From contig CAZFIV010000011.1 in the NCBI GenBank assembly GCA_964519665.1, positions 1-64,000 of the forward strand: a stretch of DNA of 64,000 nt, read 5' to 3'. Positions 48,052 to 56,887 of this stretch are shown here, piece by piece (position 1 is the stretch's first letter; each line of letters opens with the position of its first letter). The notes beneath the pieces were generated by a model that was not told the DNA's origin, ran no database searches, and saw only the letters and a program-made list of their open reading frames with translations. Source of the DNA: JANQQN01 sp964519665 (GTDB lineage: Bacteria > Myxococcota > Kuafuiibacteriia > Kuafuiibacteriales > Kuafuiibacteriaceae). The translations under genes were made by a program, and so were the position numbers.

Positions 48052-49062
48052 ATGCGGGCGGCCCTTCCCATGCGTGTCGAAGTCATCAAGGTCGAATCCG
48101 AGGCGCTGCGAGGTAACCCTCTCGGCGACCCCCATGTGCGGACGCTGCACGTTGTCGTGCCCGATGACGTCGACGATCATCAGGAACTTCCCTGCGTATG
48201 GTGGCTGGCCGGGTACAGCGGTGTCGGGCGAGCGATGCTCCAGCACGACCCCTGGCAGGAAGGTTTGGTCGAGCGGCTCGACCGCCTCCTCGCCGAGGGA
48301 CGGATCGGGCCGATGATCGTGGCGCTGCCCGACGTATTCAATCGCTTCGGCGGCTGTCAGTACCTCGGCTCTGAGGCGGTGGGCGACTATCAGACCTATC
48401 TCATCGATGAGCTCAGGACGGCTGTCGAGGCACGGTGGTCAGTGGGGCGTCACGCGCTGGCCGGCAAGTCGTCGGGCGGGTACGGGGCGTTGGTCAACGT
48501 CATGCAGTACCCGGACCGGTTCGCGGCCGTCGCCTGCCACTCTGGCGACATGCACTTTCGATTGTCGCTGTGGCCTCAGCTCCAAGACCTGATGGATGCC
48601 GTCCGCGATCACGGGGGAGTCGCACGAATGGTCGAAAAATTCGAGCGAAGTCGAAAGAAGCGGGAACGCAAGTGGTTCGGGGCGATCAGCATGCTCGCGA
48701 TGGCCTCGGTCTTCAGCCCCGATCCGAGAGCGCCGCTCGGCATCGGTCTGCCGTTCGACGTCGAAACCGGAGTTCTCGACGATGCTGTGCTGGAGCGATG
48801 GTCACGGTTCGATCCACTGGTGATGATCGATCAGCCGGACGCGCTCGCGGCGCTGCGACAGATGCGGTTGGTGTTCATCGACTGCGGGCGACGGGACGAA
48901 CACGGCCTGTATTGGGGCGCCCTCGCGTTCAGTCATAAGCTCACCAAGGCGGGGGTTCCGCATGTCTTCGAGGCGTTCGACGACGGGCACCGAGGTACCA
49001 GCTATCGGCTCGACGAGTCTCTGCCTCGGCTATACGCGGCGTTGACCGAAAAAATCGCCTAG
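48052..49062 (+). CDS. Esterase D/alpha-beta hydrolase
   Basis: 336 residues from the ATG at 48052 with AAAGGTGG upstream (ATG 48070 alternative). Alpha/beta fold esterase (PF00756 type): LPCVWWLAGYSGVG, MIVALPDVFNRFGG, nucleophile elbow GKSSGGYGALV, and the acid and His residues near VFIDCGRRDEHGL and FDDGHRGTSYRL. Usually hydrolyses ester bonds of trehalose/acyl or ferulate-like substrates. The exact substrate is unknown. Confidence 0.85.
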   Translation: MRAALPMRVEVIKVESEALRGNPLGDPHVRTLHVVVPDDVDDHQELPCVWWLAGYSGVGRAMLQHDPWQEGLVERLDRLLAEGRIGPMIVALPDVFNRFGGCQYLGSEAVGDYQTYLIDELRTAVEARWSVGRHALAGKSSGGYGALVNVMQYPDRFAAVACHSGDMHFRLSLWPQLQDLMDAVRDHGGVARMVEKFERSRKKRERKWFGAISMLAMASVFSPDPRAPLGIGLPFDVETGVLDDAVLERWSRFDPLVMIDQPDALAALRQMRLVFIDCGRRDEHGLYWGALAFSHKLTKAGVPHVFEAFDDGHRGTSYRLDESLPRLYAALTEKIA

Positions 49063-49101
49063 TCTCCCGCCCGGGATGGACAGCTCGTTGTCGCGGGCCC
49101 G

Positions 49102-49202
49102 CTTCACCGGTGCTCGCCGCGCGGCCTTCGGCCACCCTCGCGGGCTCCTCGGTGACGAGGGGTCACCCTGCTCCTTGCGGAGCGCAGCGAGCACCGGCGA
49201 AG
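49102..49202. repeat. 101-bp multi-hairpin element bounded by 16-bp inverted repeats
   Basis: CTTCACCGGTGCTCGC at the left end pairs with GCGAGCACCGGCGAAG at the right end with a single mismatch. Inside are three further hairpins: GGCC-TTC-GGCC, GGTGAC/GTCACC and GCTCC-TTGC-GGAGC. The shape is that of a branched RNA or a MITE/REP-like palindromic element sitting between two plus-strand genes. Confidence 0.6.
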
Positions 49203-49257
49203 ATGACTCTACGAATTCCCACCCGTACTTCCCGGGGGGGACACTAGATGTGGACCT

Positions 49258-50019
49258 ATGAGTCATCCGCTCTTCCGACTGTTCGAGATGGTCGACCGCC
49301 TGGGACCGGGATCCCCTGGAGACACGATTCGGGCGTGGTCGGCGCTGGCGCCTCCCCCGAAGGCACGGGTGGTCGAGATGGGGGCTGGCGCCGGAGCGGC
49401 CACCCGGGTGTTGCTCGCGCACACCGACGCGGTGATGACGGCCATCGACCAGCACGGACCGTTCCTGGAGCGGCTCTTCGCGTGGGCGCGGGCTCAGGGC
49501 GTGTCGGACCGCCTGGATACGGTGGTCGCCGATATGGCTTCGCCGCCCGTCGAACCGGCGAGCGTGGACGTCGTGTGGTCCGAAGGAGCGGCCTACGCGA
49601 TCGGATTCGAGCGGGCCCTGAAGACCTGGCGACCCCTGCTCGTCGAAGATGGTTCGCTGGCGCTCAGCGAGCTCGTATGGCGGACCGAGTGCCCCCCCGA
49701 GGCCGCGCGAACATTCTTTGCCGACGAGTATCCCGCCATGACCCACCCGAAGCAGTGCGTAGCGGTCGCGAGGCGCTGCGGTTATCGGGTCGTCGATGAC
49801 TTCTTCGTGTCGGCCGAGGGGTGGGAATCCTATTACACCCCGTTGCTGTCGCAGGTCGACCGATTCGAGGCCGCCGCGGCCGAAGAGCCGGGGGTGGCGG
49901 AGGTCGTCGCCGCCATTCGCGCCGAGGGGCAGGTGTATCGCGATTATGGCGACAGCTTCGGCTACCTCTTCCTCGCGCTCAAGAAGGCGCCGTCTGACGC
50001 AGGAAAGCTTGCAAGATGA
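49258..50019 (+). CDS. SAM-dependent methyltransferase (type 11)
   Basis: 253 residues. Class I Rossmann methyltransferase: SAM-binding motif VVEMGAGAGAATRVL, adjacent acidic residue in AIDQHGPF, and VVWSEGAAYAIGF as motif IV. The C-terminus contains helical segments with no substrate-specific hint. It is isolated after the multi-hairpin element, so probably transcribed on its own. Confidence 0.85.
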   Translation: MSHPLFRLFEMVDRLGPGSPGDTIRAWSALAPPPKARVVEMGAGAGAATRVLLAHTDAVMTAIDQHGPFLERLFAWARAQGVSDRLDTVVADMASPPVEPASVDVVWSEGAAYAIGFERALKTWRPLLVEDGSLALSELVWRTECPPEAARTFFADEYPAMTHPKQCVAVARRCGYRVVDDFFVSAEGWESYYTPLLSQVDRFEAAAAEEPGVAEVVAAIRAEGQVYRDYGDSFGYLFLALKKAPSDAGKLAR

Positions 50020-50176
50020 CCGCGAACCCGGCCGGGACCTCGCTCATCGGAGAGTGACCGGACCCTTCGAGCGTTTCGATTCGGACATTGGCGTCCCATC
50101 GTCTGCTCGTACGGGCATGGGCGTCGGCCTTGAAGGGTGCGATGTCGAAAGCGCTGGCCGGAGGATGTCTGCACCG

Positions 50177-50623
50177 TCACCGGGAAGGGGCGTCGTATAC
50201 GAGGACTTCGAACGGCGCGCCCTGGTGCTCGAAAGCCAAGCGACACGCGGCGGGATCTCGGGCGGCGCGAAACGCGCTCGCCGGAGTGACTTCGGGCAGG
50301 CCGAGCCGTGTAGGCTGGTCGACCATACACTTGATGTTGCCGCCGATTATATGGGTGAGTTCTCGAGCGGTATCTTCCATTTCACTGGTCGAGACCTCTT
50401 GCGCCTCCATGCCGAACATCGTCGCCGCTGCGCGTCGCACCAGCGAAGGGTGCATCTGCAACGCGACGGTGGCCGAGTACGCGCCGGATAGCTCTACGAG
50501 GGCGAATACTGGGCCCTCTTGAAGGTGATCGTCAGTCACGGGGGCGCGGGCGATCTCGGTGCCCATGATCACCTGCCAGACCTGTTGAGCGATAAGTTCT
50601 AGTTCGTCGGCGTTGATCGTCAT
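50177..50623 (-). CDS. CheX-like chemotaxis phosphatase domain protein
   Basis: 148 residues. CheC/CheX-like fold with motif ELTHIIGGNIKCMV. CheX phosphatases dephosphorylate CheY with an ExxN catalytic pair, and here the Asn is replaced by His (ELTH). It may be inactive or use a different residue. The start has GGAG 4 bases upstream. Last gene of the che operon, 16 bp after cheR. Confidence 0.8.
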   Translation of the reverse strand: MTINADELELIAQQVWQVIMGTEIARAPVTDDHLQEGPVFALVELSGAYSATVALQMHPSLVRRAAATMFGMEAQEVSTSEMEDTARELTHIIGGNIKCMVDQPTRLGLPEVTPASAFRAARDPAACRLAFEHQGAPFEVLVYDAPSR

Positions 50624-50639
50624 CTCGTCTCCGTGTTCG

Positions 50640-51467
50640 TCAAGGCCTCAGGCGGTAGCAGCTCGCGTTGGCGAAGGGGACCCTCTCAAAGCTATCGTCC
50701 ACTCCTAGGGTGGTTTCCGCGCCACCCAAGAACAGGAAACCTCCCGGCCGAAGCACGCGCTTGAGCTTGGTGAGGATCTGGCGCTTGGTCGCGATATTGA
50801 AGTATATCAAGACATTGCGCATGAACACGACGTCGAGCGCGGGAAGGCTCGGCCACGGCTGGATGAGGTTGAGCTCTCGAATAGAGAGTAGGTCGCGCAA
50901 CTCGCTCCGGACTTGCCATTTGATACCTCCGCGCTCGAAATACTTGACGAGCATTCGGGCGGGCAGGCCCCGATTGACCTCGACTTGGCTGTATTCACCA
51001 ATCCGAGTGCGTTCGCACATTTCCGACGAGATATCGGTGGCGTGGAACTTGATGTCCCAGTCATTGAGGTCCGGAAATCCCTCCTTGAGTTCAATGAGTA
51101 TGCTATAGGGCTCCTGGCCGCTGGCGCAAGCGGCCGACCACAGATTCAGGCTCCGTCGCCGGCTGCTCGCCTTGATAACTTCAGGCAGTACGACTTGCCG
51201 AAGCGCCCTGAAGGGAGCGACGTCTCTAAAGAAGCTCGTTTCGTTGGTCGTCATGGCTTCAACGACGCTCTTCACGAGCTGGCTATACGGAGACTGTTGC
51301 CGCAACATCTGCACCATCTCCCCCAGCGAGCCAAAGCCTTCGCGTTCGGCCAGCGGGGTAAGACGGGCCGTGACAAGATAGCTCTTCGAGTCCTCGAGGA
51401 CGATGGCCGCCTGCTCGTGAACGAGCCGGCGGATATATTCAAAGTCGGCCTCGCGGGAGTTTAGCAC
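50640..51467 (-). CDS. cheR: Chemotaxis protein methyltransferase CheR
   Basis: 275 residues from a GTG start that overlaps the cheB stop by 7 bp. Methylates glutamates of the receptor with SAM. N-terminal four-helix region, then SAM site ACASGQEPYSILIEL, ATDIS and MRNVLIYFN with the FLFLGGAETTLG C-terminal strand. Together with CheB it sets adaptation. The preceding operon genes are cheB, cheY, the receptor, cheW and cheA. Confidence 0.96.
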   Translation of the reverse strand: MLNSREADFEYIRRLVHEQAAIVLEDSKSYLVTARLTPLAEREGFGSLGEMVQMLRQQSPYSQLVKSVVEAMTTNETSFFRDVAPFRALRQVVLPEVIKASSRRRSLNLWSAACASGQEPYSILIELKEGFPDLNDWDIKFHATDISSEMCERTRIGEYSQVEVNRGLPARMLVKYFERGGIKWQVRSELRDLLSIRELNLIQPWPSLPALDVVFMRNVLIYFNIATKRQILTKLKRVLRPGGFLFLGGAETTLGVDDSFERVPFANASCYRLRP

Positions 51468-52546
51468 GGTGGTACCTCTTTACCCTCCCTGAAGTGGGCC
51501 GGCCGAAGAACGCGGTCGTTGATCCGGTCGCTGAGTTGCTCGAGCCCAATGACGTCGTGGGCGAGATTCGCCCGCGCGACGTAGCCCGGCATGCCCCATA
51601 CGATGCTGGTTTCTTCGTCCTGGCATACGATTTGAGCGCCGGTCTCGTAGAGTTGGCGGCAGCCTTCCAGGCCGTCGCGGCCCATGCCGGTCAAGACGAC
51701 GGCCAGAGTACGGTGACCGAAAACGGCCGCCGCCGACCGGAACAAGACGTCGGCCGCCGGGCGACACGAGTTTTCAGGAGGTGCCTGAGTGAGGCGCGTA
51801 ACGACGCCACGGTCGCGTCGCTCGACCATCAAATGGAAATCACCGGGCGCCACGTACACGCGACCGGCGCGCAGCGGTTCGCCGTCGACCGCTTCTCGGA
51901 CGTCCAGGTCGGAGAGGTGGTGCAGGCGCTCGGCCAACAATCGAGTAAAGATCGGCGGCATGTGCTGAACGACCAACACCGGGACCGGAAACGGGCTCTT
52001 GAGGTCAGCGACGACCCTGGCGAGCGCATTCGGTCCGCCGGTCGACGCGCCGACGACCACGACGCTCGGCGTTTCGGCGCTGCGACGGATCCGAGGCCAG
52101 ACCACGGGCGTCGGAACGATGTCGATCGTCGGCGGCGCTCCCTTGGCTTTGCACAGGGCGCGAATCTTCGGAAAGAGGTCCACTCCGAGCTGTTGCTGCA
52201 TCGAGCCGCCGTTCGCGGTCGGTTTCGTCGCGTAGTCGTTGGCGCCGAGCGACAACGCGTCGAGCGTGATTTTTGCGCCACGACCGGTCAGGGCGCTGAA
52301 CATGATGACCGGCAGTGACGGGTATTCAGCGCGAATTGCGGACAGCGTCTCGAGGCCGTCCATCTCGGGCATTTCGACGTCGAGCAGGACGACGTCAGGT
52401 TGAACGCGGGGGAGCTTGGCGAGCGCGATACGCCCATTGGCGGCGAGGGCGGCCACCTCGATGTCGTCCGTGGATTTGATGGCCTCCGAGATGGCGCGGC
52501 GGGCCACCACGGAATCGTCGATGATCATGACTTTACGCTTGAGCAC
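51461..52546 (-). CDS. cheB: Chemotaxis protein-glutamate methylesterase CheB
   Basis: 361 residues from a GTG start in TAGTG overlapping the cheY stop. N-terminal receiver domain with phospho-Asp56 (DVVLLDVEMPEMDG), then the catalytic domain with Ser168 (GASTGGPNA), His195 (VQHMPPIF) and Asp291 (GMGRDG). Removes methyl groups from the receptor and is activated by CheA phosphorylation. RBS AGGAG lies just upstream. Confidence 0.97.
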   Translation of the reverse strand: MLKRKVMIIDDSVVARRAISEAIKSTDDIEVAALAANGRIALAKLPRVQPDVVLLDVEMPEMDGLETLSAIRAEYPSLPVIMFSALTGRGAKITLDALSLGANDYATKPTANGGSMQQQLGVDLFPKIRALCKAKGAPPTIDIVPTPVVWPRIRRSAETPSVVVVGASTGGPNALARVVADLKSPFPVPVLVVQHMPPIFTRLLAERLHHLSDLDVREAVDGEPLRAGRVYVAPGDFHLMVERRDRGVVTRLTQAPPENSCRPAADVLFRSAAAVFGHRTLAVVLTGMGRDGLEGCRQLYETGAQIVCQDEETSIVWGMPGYVARANLAHDVIGLEQLSDRINDRVLRPAHFREGKEVPPC

Positions 52547-52923
52547 TATGGGCTCCTGCGAAGTCCGAGGAGGCCAAGCTTGGAGATGAGTTCCGTCCGG
52601 GTAAAGGGCTTCATGACGTACTCATCCGCGCCGGCGTTGAGCGCCTTCTCCATGAACTCGGTGCCGGTTTCGGTGGTAACCATCATGAGCGGTAAGTCGT
52701 CCAGCTCTGGCTTGGACCGGACGGCTTGCACGAACTCGAAGCCATTCATGATAGGCATATTCCAATCGACGAGCGCGATGTCCATCGCTCCTGAGGCCTC
52801 CCCGAGACACCTGAGGCCCACGGAGCCGTTCTCGGCCTCGGTGACCTCGAAGCCGATCTCTTTCAATATTCTGCCGATCATACGGCGCATTGCGCTCGAA
52901 TCGTCGATTACTAGAGCTCGCAC
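52546..52923 (-). CDS. cheY: CheY-type response regulator
   Basis: 125 residues, single receiver domain. Acidic pair Asp7/Asp8, phosphorylation site Asp53 (ALVDWNMPIMNG), Thr83/84 and Lys105 (EYVMKPF) are all present. The output target is unknown, as no flagellar switch gene is in the window. Its stop forms TAGTG with cheB. Confidence 0.94.
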   Translation of the reverse strand: MRALVIDDSSAMRRMIGRILKEIGFEVTEAENGSVGLRCLGEASGAMDIALVDWNMPIMNGFEFVQAVRSKPELDDLPLMMVTTETGTEFMEKALNAGADEYVMKPFTRTELISKLGLLGLRRSP

Positions 52924-52966
52924 GGGATCCCTCTACGCGTCTATGGACGGTCGAACCAGTGGGGCC

Positions 52967-54001
52967 TCAACCACCGAGTTCGTGCACGAGTCGGTCGACG
53001 TCGCTACGAACCCGGGACAGCTCCGAGACCGTATTTCGCGCCTTCGCGGTAGCCTTCGACGTGCTCTCGGCGGCCTGAGCCACGGCGGTGATGTTCTGGG
53101 CAATCTCGTTGGAGCCTTTGGCCGCCTCACCGACGCTGCGAGAGATCTCGTTGGTCGTCGCGGTTTGTTCCTCGACGGCGCTCGCGATCGAATTCTGAAA
53201 GTCGTTGATCTGGTTGATGATGCTGCCGATCTCTTGAATGGCGTCCACCGCGCTTCGGGTGTCGTTCTGGATCGCTTCAATTTTCCGAGAAATGTCTTCG
53301 GTCGCCTTCGCGGTCTCTTTCGCGAGCTCTTTGACCTCGTTCGCGACGACGGCGAATCCTTTGCCTGCTTCACCGGCTCGGGCTGCTTCGATCGTCGCGT
53401 TGAGGGCCAAAAGATTGGTTTGCTGGGCGATGCTGGTGATCACTTTGATCACCTTTCCGATCTCGATGCTGCTGTCGCCGAGCTTGTTGATCGTCTCGTT
53501 GGTGCTCTTGGCCATCGAGACGGCATGGGTCGCCACTCGAGCGGCATCCGACGCATTCTTCGCGATCTCCCGGACGCCGATGGCCATTTCCTCGGCCGCG
53601 GTGGCTACCGTCTGAACGTTCTTGGATACCTGGTCGGCCGCGGCGGCGACCACGCTCGCTTGGGCCGAAGTCTCTTCGGCATTGGCCCCCATCTCCTGGG
53701 TGGACGCGTCGAGCCCATCGCCACAGACGGTCAGGGTGCGACTGACGCCGCCGAGACTCTCGGCGGCTTGGTGCTTGCTGCCGGCGAGGTCTCGAATGGC
53801 CTTGGCGAGCCGAGCGATACGGTCGGAGCCCGAGGTGTCGATATGGTGGTTCAGGTCGCCAGCGTTGAACGCGGTGACCGCGCTGATGAGTGCCTGCAGT
53901 CGATCCTCTTCGCCTTGGTCCGAGTCCGAAAGGCCGAAGGGCGGTTGACCGGGGGGGGCTGGAATCGGGTTGCCGTTGTCTGTCGTGGACATTGGGGTCA
54001 T
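52967..54001 (-). CDS. Soluble methyl-accepting chemotaxis receptor
   Basis: 344 residues without a TM helix or periplasmic domain, so a cytoplasmic receptor. A HAMP-like segment is weak; the signalling hairpin tip is classic: VITSIAQQTNLLALNATIEAARAGE, AGKGFAVVANEVKELA. N-terminal residues (about 1-85) contain no recognised sensor. Methylation sites could not be assigned by eye. It lies between cheW and cheY in the operon. Confidence 0.92.
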   Translation of the reverse strand: MTPMSTTDNGNPIPAPPGQPPFGLSDSDQGEEDRLQALISAVTAFNAGDLNHHIDTSGSDRIARLAKAIRDLAGSKHQAAESLGGVSRTLTVCGDGLDASTQEMGANAEETSAQASVVAAAADQVSKNVQTVATAAEEMAIGVREIAKNASDAARVATHAVSMAKSTNETINKLGDSSIEIGKVIKVITSIAQQTNLLALNATIEAARAGEAGKGFAVVANEVKELAKETAKATEDISRKIEAIQNDTRSAVDAIQEIGSIINQINDFQNSIASAVEEQTATTNEISRSVGEAAKGSNEIAQNITAVAQAAESTSKATAKARNTVSELSRVRSDVDRLVHELGG

Positions 54002-54069
54002 CTTTCTTCGCCGTACGTCGGAGGGTTAGCGGATCTGCGGGCCGAAGCCTGGGTGATGGGTTCGCTGGC

Positions 54070-54507
54070 TCATCGCGTCCCATCCATATCGAGGGTGCGG
54101 TCAGTATCTAAGACCAGCAACAAGCTGTCCTGAAACTTGTAGACACCCCGGAAGAGCTCTCGTCGGGGACCGGTAAGGGTCTGGGGTGGCCGCTCGAAGC
54201 GTTCCGCCGTCGTCTCCATGACATCGCCAATCTCGTCGACGAGCAGGCTCACCGCCCCGTCGTCGGAGCGAACGACGACGTTCATCGGGTTCTTGTCGGG
54301 CGACCGAGGGGGCATGGAGAGGCGTTTCCGCAGATCGATAGCAGTGACAATCTGGCCGCGCAGATTGATCAGGCCGCTGACGACGTCCGATGCCAAGGGT
54401 ACCCGGGTCATGGTTTGATAGCGCAGGACTTCCTGCACCTTCAGGACTTCGATGCCGAGGTGGATTCCGTGCACGTAAAAGGTGCAGTATTGCTGAGTTT
54501 CGGCCAT
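54070..54507 (-). CDS. cheW: Chemotaxis adaptor CheW
   Basis: 145 residues. Single CheW beta-barrel domain that couples the receptor to CheA: QYCTFYVHGIHLGIEVLKVQEVL, VSGLINLRGQIVTAIDLRKRL and LLVDEIGDVM are typical. Starts 2 bp after the cheA stop. Confidence 0.95.
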   Translation of the reverse strand: MAETQQYCTFYVHGIHLGIEVLKVQEVLRYQTMTRVPLASDVVSGLINLRGQIVTAIDLRKRLSMPPRSPDKNPMNVVVRSDDGAVSLLVDEIGDVMETTAERFERPPQTLTGPRRELFRGVYKFQDSLLLVLDTDRTLDMDGTR

Positions 54508-54509
54508 TT

Positions 54510-56771
54510 TCAGGACCTCACGTCGAGAGTCTGCGTGTCTGAGAACAGCGAAATCGCGGCCGCGTCGAGAGCGGCGCCCACGTCGAGCAGGTCGGTGACC
54601 TTGTCTTGAATGACGGCGGACCCCAGAATACCGTCGCGTCCCCGTCGCTTCTGTACACGTACGCGGTCTTCTACGATGTCGACGATCTGGTCGACGACTA
54701 GACCGACGGTGCTCCCGTCTTTCGAGTAGACGATGACTTGGATGGGGCCCGGGTCTTCGTCCTGAGCCGGCTGTACCCGCAGCAGGTTCTGGAGGTTGAT
54801 GAGCGGAAGGATGCGCCCGCGGTACTGAACGACGTCCATCTCCCCGGCGTTCTCCACCATGTTGCGGTCGAATTCCTCGAGGCGAGCCACCATCGATAGC
54901 GGTATCGCAATCCTTCGACTCTCTCCGACGATGAACAACAGCATCGTCTGGTTGTCGGCGGCGCGGTCTGATGGGCCGTGGTCGGCCGCGGTGGTCAGGC
55001 GGGCTCGCGCCTCGCCGATGACTCCCGCCTTGGTTGCGAGACCGGTCACATCGAGGATGAGGGCCACCGAGCCATCACCCATGATGGTGGCTCCGGCGAA
55101 TGTCTTGATGCCCTTCAATTGCTTGGACAGCGGCTTGACGACGATCTCTTCGGTGTCGGTGATTTCGTCGACGACGAGCCCAAAGCTCTGATCGTCGGCC
55201 TGGAGAACGACGATATTGACGGCGGATTCCTCCTCGCTGGCCCTCGACTTGGGGTCGTACGTCTGCAGCTCCTGGTCCAGATACACCAGCGGCAGCAGAT
55301 TTCCGCGCAAGCGATAGACCGGAACCCCGTGCACCTGTTCGATGCTAGCGCGTGCCACTTCACCGTCGAGCCGGACGAGTTCCAGGAGGCTGACTTGAGG
55401 GAGCGCATATCGGTCGCCGCCCGATCTGACGATGAGGGCGGGAATAATCGCGAGGGTGAGCGGGATCTTGATGCGCAGCAGGGTGCCGAGGCCCACGCTG
55501 CTGTTGATGTCGACTGTACCTCCGATGCGGTCGATATTGGAGCGAACGACATCCATCCCCACGCCGCGGCCGGAGATGTTGGTGACCTGCTCGGCCGTCG
55601 AGAAGCCGGGCATGAAGACCAGATTGAGAATCTCTCGGTCACTCATCCGGCTCGCCTGCTCGGCGGAAAGCAAGCCCCGCTTGAGAGCCTTTTCGAGGAT
55701 TCGGCTCGCGTCGATCCCACGGCCGTCGTCGCTGATCTCGATGTTGACCTGGCCGCCCTCATGATAGGCGCGCAGCTGCAGCACGCCCGTTTCATCCTTA
55801 CCGGCCGTCACCCGGTCAGGAGGGGTTTCGATGCCGTGGTCGACCGCGTTTCGGACGATGTGGATGAGTGGGTCTTTGATGGCCTCGATCAGGGTCTTGT
55901 CGAGCTCGGTGTCCTTGCCGTCCATCTCGACTCGAACCTTCTTTCCGCAGGCGACGGCGAGATCTCGAACCACCCGGGGAAATTTGCTCCACATGTTCCC
56001 GATGGGCTGCATCCGGGTCTTCATGACCCCTTCCTGGAGCTCGCTAGTGATGAGGTTGAGACGCTGAGAAGTGGCCGACAGTAGAGAACTGCTCTCGGTC
56101 GAGCTGTACTGAAGGACTTGGTTTCGGGCCAGAACCAGTTCGCCGACCAGGTTCATGAGTTGGTCGAGAAGCTCGACGTCCACCCGAATCGTTCGGTCGG
56201 AGACCGATTGCTCTTGTCGGCGGGGTTCGGCCGCGCCGGGGTCGGGGTCTAACGTCGCGGGGGAGGTCATAGCCTCCACCGCCGGGACTTCGGAGGCCGG
56301 GGCAACCGGACGTTTGGACGTTGCCGCAGCGGAGGGAGCGGACGTCGGGGTCACCGGTTCGGCTGGTGCAGCCTCAGAAGCGCCGTCTCGTTGCGGACCT
56401 TCGATCAGGGCGGTTAGGTTGTCGATGAGCTGGGTGAAGTCCGCGTCGCCCTCGGTGCCGTCGGCCTCGATACACGCCATGATCGCCCGCACGGCATCGA
56501 CCACGGCGAGGAGGGCGCTCGTGATATCGGGGTCGAGAACGAGCCGGCCGTCGCGCAGCTTGCTGAGGAGATTCTCTCCCTTGTGAGTGACCGATTCGAG
56601 CTTGGTGAACCCCAAGAAGCCGCACGTCCCCTTGATGGTGTGGATGCAGCGGAAGATGTTCGCGAGACGGTCGCTGTCCAACGGGTTCTTTTCGAGCTCG
56701 ACGAAGTCGTGCTCGAGCTGGTCCAAGCCTTCGAGACTCTCGACGAGGAATTCCTTAACGATATCGTCCAT
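54510..56771 (-). CDS. cheA: Chemotaxis histidine kinase CheA with two CheW-like domains
   Basis: 753 residues from the ATG at 56771. P1 phosphotransfer domain with His44 in CIHTIKGTCGFLGF, a Pro/Ala-rich linker where P2 would be, P3 dimerisation (LLDQLMNLVGELVLARNQV), P4 kinase with HIVRNAVDHGIE, DDGRGID and GRGVGMDVV, and then a regulatory CheW-like domain (ALIVRSGGDRYALPQVSLLELV). A second CheW-like domain follows at the C-terminus (TMLLFIVGESRRIAIPLSMVARLEEF). The lack of a distinct P2 and the duplicated CheW module mark an unusual subclass. Confidence 0.96.
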   Translation of the reverse strand: MDDIVKEFLVESLEGLDQLEHDFVELEKNPLDSDRLANIFRCIHTIKGTCGFLGFTKLESVTHKGENLLSKLRDGRLVLDPDITSALLAVVDAVRAIMACIEADGTEGDADFTQLIDNLTALIEGPQRDGASEAAPAEPVTPTSAPSAAATSKRPVAPASEVPAVEAMTSPATLDPDPGAAEPRRQEQSVSDRTIRVDVELLDQLMNLVGELVLARNQVLQYSSTESSSLLSATSQRLNLITSELQEGVMKTRMQPIGNMWSKFPRVVRDLAVACGKKVRVEMDGKDTELDKTLIEAIKDPLIHIVRNAVDHGIETPPDRVTAGKDETGVLQLRAYHEGGQVNIEISDDGRGIDASRILEKALKRGLLSAEQASRMSDREILNLVFMPGFSTAEQVTNISGRGVGMDVVRSNIDRIGGTVDINSSVGLGTLLRIKIPLTLAIIPALIVRSGGDRYALPQVSLLELVRLDGEVARASIEQVHGVPVYRLRGNLLPLVYLDQELQTYDPKSRASEEESAVNIVVLQADDQSFGLVVDEITDTEEIVVKPLSKQLKGIKTFAGATIMGDGSVALILDVTGLATKAGVIGEARARLTTAADHGPSDRAADNQTMLLFIVGESRRIAIPLSMVARLEEFDRNMVENAGEMDVVQYRGRILPLINLQNLLRVQPAQDEDPGPIQVIVYSKDGSTVGLVVDQIVDIVEDRVRVQKRRGRDGILGSAVIQDKVTDLLDVGAALDAAAISLFSDTQTLDVRS

Positions 56772-56887
56772 GGCGATCAGGTCCGAGCCGGTGACCGGCC
56801 GGGCGTCGAGGCCGGCCGGGATCCGCAATGAAGAGTCGGACCTCGCTGCGGCGACTTTAGGACGGTGGGAGGTTTCAGCTCGACGGG

